A DNA stretch of 64,000 nucleotides from Cryptomeria japonica. Its lineage: Eukaryota; Streptophyta; Pinopsida; Cupressales; Cupressaceae. Within the stretch, counting starts at the first letter, position 1. Every line of letters starts with the position of its first letter. The position numbers and the translations under genes are program-made. Location: assembly GCF_030272615.1 (NCBI RefSeq), contig NC_081414.1, positions 311,166,164 to 311,230,163 on the forward strand. Reading direction: 5' to 3'. Below, piece after piece: positions 60,020 to 64,000 of the stretch. Under the pieces are notes generated by a model. The model ran no database searches. It saw only the letters and a program-made list of their open reading frames with translations, and had not been told where the DNA came from.

Positions 60020-61617
60020 ATGGTTGAAACACGTTCCCAAAAATCTAGGAGAGAAACTAAAGAGGCTCAAGAGTCCGCAAACATGAGTTCTTATGAGTAT
60101 GAAAATGATATCTTTTTCAATTCTGATCATACTCCTTTACCTGACATGGATGCCTATAGAAACATTCCAAATGTTGAGAACATGGACACTACAAACAACG
60201 ATGATACACACAATGATGATATGGACAACTTTTCAGTACATTCAGCAGATGTGGAAGAATCCATTATGAATCCCCATTTCAATCGATTGGTTGAGGAAAT
60301 AATGAGGAGGGATAGACAATACTTTTTACAAATGATGGCACAAAGTGGAGCCAAGATACCTCATGATTTTGACATGTCTCAAATAATGGAACATGGGCCT
60401 TTGCAACAACCTCACTCTAACATGGATCAAAGAAGGCCTAATAGTGGAGGCAATAGAGGACCACATATGGTACCTGAATCACCATGATCTTTGTTTCAAA
60501 AACTAGAGGTCCCACATACACATGGTCAAGTATATGATACTCACCTTCACAGACCATTATGGAAGTCTTATGCAAACAGATATGCTCAATCACATACCAA
60601 TGCTAAGGATCAACCACCAAAGCAATTGGATATTCAAAGGCACGCTCAAAATTTGGACACAAGGAAACCCCGTGTCAAATTTGGGGGTAACACATTAGAA
60701 CATGACATGCCTGTAGAGTATGGTATACATGGACAAAATAGATATTTCGTTCCTCAACATGAATCTATACCAAGTGGTCCATATATGCAGCATCACTATA
60801 GACCTCCTCCATATGAACATGTGTATGATCAATATCATCCATATATGCAACATGCTCCTCCTCCAATTGGTGCCTCAAGCATGGGGTATGGTCCAAGAAG
60901 TCGATCTCCACCTAAGAGCAATTTAGAGCAACAAATCAGGGACTTACAAAAGAAAATGGAGGACATAAATACACCAAAGCCAACATACACAATGAGAGAC
61001 ATATGTCCTTATCCATTTGACAAGAGCATTCCAATGCCTCCTTTTCCTACACACTTTGTGACGCCTAAGTTTGATAAGTATAGAGGAAAAGGGGATCCTA
61101 AGGCACACATAAGATAGTTTTTCACAACTTGCATTGAGGTAGCAGCAGAAGAGACATATTTGATGAGATTATTCCCACAAAGCCTAGGTGATCAAGCTAT
61201 GGAATGGTTCTCCCAACTTCCACCTGGTATTAAGTCATGGGGTGACTTAGCAGAGGCATTTATTCAACATTTCTCCTACAATATAGAGACAAACATATCA
61301 GTCACTACTTTGTGCAACACCAAGCAAAAGGATGGAGAGTCTTTTTCATCATTTTTACAAAGATGGAGAAATCTAGCCAGCAGACGCTCTTGTGAAATTC
61401 CACAAAAACAAATGGTAGAAATGTTCACCTAGAATGTTAACATAGACATTGGCTATGATCTAAGGAAAGCTTGTTTGTCCACCTTCAAGGATGTTATTGA
61501 AAAAGGCTTAGCAACAGAGAAAGTGATGGTGTTGTTAACGCCAACACAGTGCGACCCAAATTCATCTTTTCGGGATCAAGTTCTACAAACAATCAAGTGA
61601 ATACTCAAACAACTTCC
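60020..61617 (+). pseudogene. gag: E6 gag
   Basis: ATG 60020 (MVETRSQKSRRE) opens a frame broken by TGA 60485, TAG near 61117 and TAG near 61430. N-terminal part Asp/Asn-rich, then His/Pro/Tyr-rich, then a short coiled coil (LEQQIRDLQKKMEDI). Capsid: FVTPKFDKYRGKGDPKAHI, LFPQSLGDQAMEWFSQLP, FSSFLQRWRNLASR. A frameshift lies near 61555 before the zinc-knuckle part. Confidence 0.85.
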
Positions 61618-62462
61618 AGATCATGAAGGAAGTACACTCCCTTGGGAGAACCACTTGAGTTAGTTTTCAAAAAGCTAGTGGAAAACAAGGTAATCACAGT
61701 TCCAGATTTTCCTCCATATGAGCCAAAGGTTAAACCAAATTGGTGGAATGATGATGAGTATTGTGAATTTCATAAGAGCAAAGGTCATAAGATAGGAAAT
61801 TGTCATCGACTGAAGAACATCATACAAGATCTCATTGATAGAGGTGATATTGAGATTGAGGGACACTCGTCTAATCAAGAACATGAGATGTTTAAGGAAC
61901 CATTCCCAAAACATGACAAGGGAAAAGCTAAAGCCATAGAGGACCAAACCAACTATACCAGAGCATCCTACAACTATGATTCAACTATCAATCACATCTC
62001 GATGGACAACTATGTCTCTACCATTATCATCAAGGACAAAATGCCTAAGAATTCTACCCGGAGACCCAAGATTGTCCTAAAAGGTGTTGGATCTTCTTCC
62101 GAAACTACCTCTAAATGTCATGTCACAACCCGCCGAGGTAAAATCACTTTGCAAGGTGCTCCAGCCAAAAACACCGCTTCTTTGTCAACCAAAACTGAGT
62201 ATGACCTTGTAGAATAGTTAGGGAAGACACCTGCGCTCATCTCCATCCTTGAGCTATTATGCATACCCCCCACACATAAAGATATTCTTGACAAAAACTT
62301 GAGAGACACTGTCGTTCCTACAGATCTGAATGTGGACTAGTTTCAAGCCATGGTGGGATACCTTTCTGTTCCACACTCCCTTACATTCATAGAAGCTGAC
62401 GACACCTCCATAAGTCAGCCACATAATGCACCACTACACATTGAAGCCTTCATACACAAACA
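61618..62462 (+). pseudogene. gag: E6 gag C-terminus: zinc knuckle and linker
   Basis: In the pol frame: LGEPLELVFKKLVENKVITV, then the C-x2-H-x4-H-x4-C knuckle CEFHKSKGHKIGNC and IQDLIDRGDIEIEG. A Lys/Thr-rich linker (KAKAIEDQ) and TAG stops at 62215 and near 62338 follow. The same knuckle type is in E7. Confidence 0.82.
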
Positions 62463-63100
62463 TCAAATAAAATGAGTCCTGATAGATGGAGGAGCAGGTC
62501 TAAACATTTGTACATTGAGCACTATTAAACAATTGGGATATTCTGATAAACCTGTGAATTCTACAAATCAAATCACCATCAAGGCATATGATGATGAAGA
62601 GCATTCATCCAAGGGCACAGTCACCTTACCTCTTAGAGTTGGGCCAGTTACGAAGGATGTGGTTTGTCAAGTCCTAGATCTAGATCTCACTTATAACATA
62701 TTGCTAGGACATCCTTGGATTCATGAAATGAGGGCAGTCCCATCTACATATCACCAATGCATTAAGTTTCCTCACAATGGAATAGAAGTAATAGTTAACG
62801 GTGATCCTGATCCGTTCATATACTGCAATAACCTGAGATCAAAAACTGAGACCATCATTCCCAGTAATCGTGAAGTTGTTCCTTCTTCGACATATATTGA
62901 TCCTGAGTCATTAAAACCTTCGACATCAAAACAAGGTGAGCTTAAAGGTAAGTTTCAAAACAAGGGTATGGGGGAATACACTTTAAATCAGACCATGTAC
63001 TTACGACAAGTCATGAGTTCCCCAAAAGAATATGGAAGACCACGTCCTAACAAGCAAGTAACCATCATGGTACTCAAATGGGATCCTACTACCTTTCAAA
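62463..63100 (+). pseudogene. pol: E6 aspartic protease
   Basis: VLIDGGAGLNIC gives an active site D-G-G, usual for Ogre/Tat proteases. YNILLGHPWIHEM is the second conserved block, then ASTYHQ-like VPSTYHQCIKFP. TGA near 62474 just before the domain fits CGA to TGA. Confidence 0.85.
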
Positions 63101-63573
63101 GATGGGGCGAACTGGAAGAGGAAGACTTATACAAAATGCTTTACAAAGACATTGAAGGTGACACACAAGATCACATCAGTCTACCATGTGAGAAATATGG
63201 CAAAGGCTTCAAGATTCTACAAAAATTTGGGTATGATGGAAAAAGCCCTCTTGGGTTACGAAAGGAAGGCATCATTGAACCTTTACAACCTGAATTGACT
63301 TTCAAAAAGGAACGCTTGAAGGGACTTGGTTTCTCAACTTCCAAGGTCCACACTCAAAGGGCAGAAGAAGCCTTACAAATCAAAGCTGCCAAAATTCAAC
63401 AAGAGGATCGCTATTCCACAGACTCCAATGAATGGGAATGGGGTTCAAACAAGTCTTCCAGTGACTACAAGCTCACCGAGATATTCAAAGAACCAGATGA
63501 ACCCACAGAAGAAGAGGAATTTTATAAAAGATTCAAAGTTGGTCAAGAAACAACCCATGAGGATTCCACATAG
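63101..63573 (+). pseudogene. pol: E6 G-patch-like domain after protease
   Basis: YGKGFKILQKFGYDGKSPLG and then LRKEGIIEPLQPE match the G-patch pattern (Gly-rich with hydrophobic helix, GYxxGxxLGxxxxGIxxPL). It is followed by KGLGFS and an acidic tail. G-patch domains bind RNA or RNA helicases and occur after protease in some retroviruses. The domain is open here; TAG at 63571 follows. Confidence 0.72.
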
Positions 63574-64000
63574 TCCTTGTCTCAAGGTCCTAGGTTGAAA
63601 TCACGTAGGATGAGAACCCTTGTCCCAGACTGTGCTACTAGTGATGATAATTTGGATTCGCTCACGATCGAGACTGATGAGGAGAGTGCCATTGATGACC
63701 TCAATAATTACCTTGACATACCCGAATACAACTGCATCTTCACTCTTAGCCCCACTAACTTCGAAGACATTGAAGGCCTTCCCCTTGTTCACCACCAACT
63801 CCTTGACTGGGATCATGAAGGACCTACACAGTTTGACACATTCCAAAATGATGAAGCTTTTATTGACTATCTGGGCATACGAGATGATCTTCCTCCTAGG
63901 GACCATAAAGCGGGATACACTATAGAACTCAATAGCGTGGCATATTTTGGTGAGGGTGTCAAACCTTCCAGTTGCAAAAATGTGAAAATAAGAACAAATC
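63574..64000 (+). pseudogene. pol: E6 linker towards RT, runs off window
   Basis: Same frame as protease, open to the window end. Acidic, with LTIETDEESAIDDLNNYLD and VAYFGEGVKPSS. In Tat/Ogre polyproteins a similar acidic region comes before RT, so RT is expected right of the window. Confidence 0.7.

Larger units (their letters stand above)
52985..64000 (+). mobile_element. E6: Ty3/Gypsy Tat-like element, 3' part outside window
   Basis: LTR 52985-53765, leader to about 55425, then (after E7) gag, protease and G-patch at 60020-64000 on +. That LTR and coding part are one element is inferred: same strand, E7 sits between them, and no other 5' LTR for the gag is found. Confidence 0.65.

Noticed and set aside
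1-64000. CRISPR array, bacterial operon or phage
   Set aside because: Spaced motifs in LTRs lack constant repeat and spacer length, and all proteins are plant retroelement proteins.
1-64000. tRNA or rRNA genes
   Set aside because: The only tRNA-like words are primer-binding sites of 12-18 bases; no cloverleaf was found by eye.

Overview
The window is entirely repetitive plant nuclear DNA: nested LTR retrotransposons plus one LINE. I found no host gene that I can name, no rRNA or tRNA gene, and no CRISPR array. The host is a large-genome land plant. AT-rich U3 regions, several very long Ty3/Gypsy Tat/Athila-type elements, Ty1/Copia elements and a plant L1 LINE fit a seed plant, perhaps a gymnosperm. 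The species cannot be fixed from this sequence. Nearly every coding region is decayed by in-frame TAG, TAA and TGA stops and a few frameshifts.

Left block (1-26423). Element E1 (+, Tat-like Gypsy, 1-10553, 5' end outside the window) lies inside the 3' LTR of E2 (-, Athila-like Gypsy, 10554-21279). E2 in turn interrupts a plant L1 LINE (+, 21280 to about 25400). A hypothetical ORF with one frameshift (25406-25990) follows the LINE RNase H. E1 reads gag, protease, archaeal-type RNase H (aRNH), RT, native RNase H (gRH), integrase. E2 reads gag, protease, RT, RNase H, integrase, and then an extra ORF of roughly 650 codons before its 3' LTR.

Middle block (26424-45788). E4 is a + strand Copia element whose 5' LTR (26424-27049 plus 44757-45577) is split by E3 (27050-44756). 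E3 is a giant Tat-like Gypsy element whose intact 3' LTR is 6466 bp. Its ends are fixed by a TAATT target-site duplication at 27045-27049 and 44757-44761. The U3 of this LTR carries a decayed reading frame of about 1100 codons, present in both LTR copies and upstream of the LTR's own TATA box. Like E1, E3 places aRNH between protease and RT, and its native RNase H has lost its catalytic residues.

Right block (45789-64000). E5, a - strand Copia element of the same family as E4, lies just after E4's primer-binding site, so E4 and E5 LTRs form a long inverted repeat. E6 (+ strand Gypsy LTR starting at 52985) interrupts the 5' LTR of E5. Its leader holds E7, a - strand Gypsy fragment with LTR, leader and an almost open gag but no pol. 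The + strand gag, protease and G-patch coding region at 60020-64000 is most simply the continuation of E6, with RT, integrase and 3' LTR beyond the window.

Relative order read from nesting: LINE before E2 before E1; E4 before E3 and before E5; E5 before E6; E6 before E7. The best candidates for something new are the LTR-encoded ORF of E3, the paired RNase H arrangement of E1 and E3, the extra ORF of E2, and several unusual short-motif arrays in LTRs and leaders.
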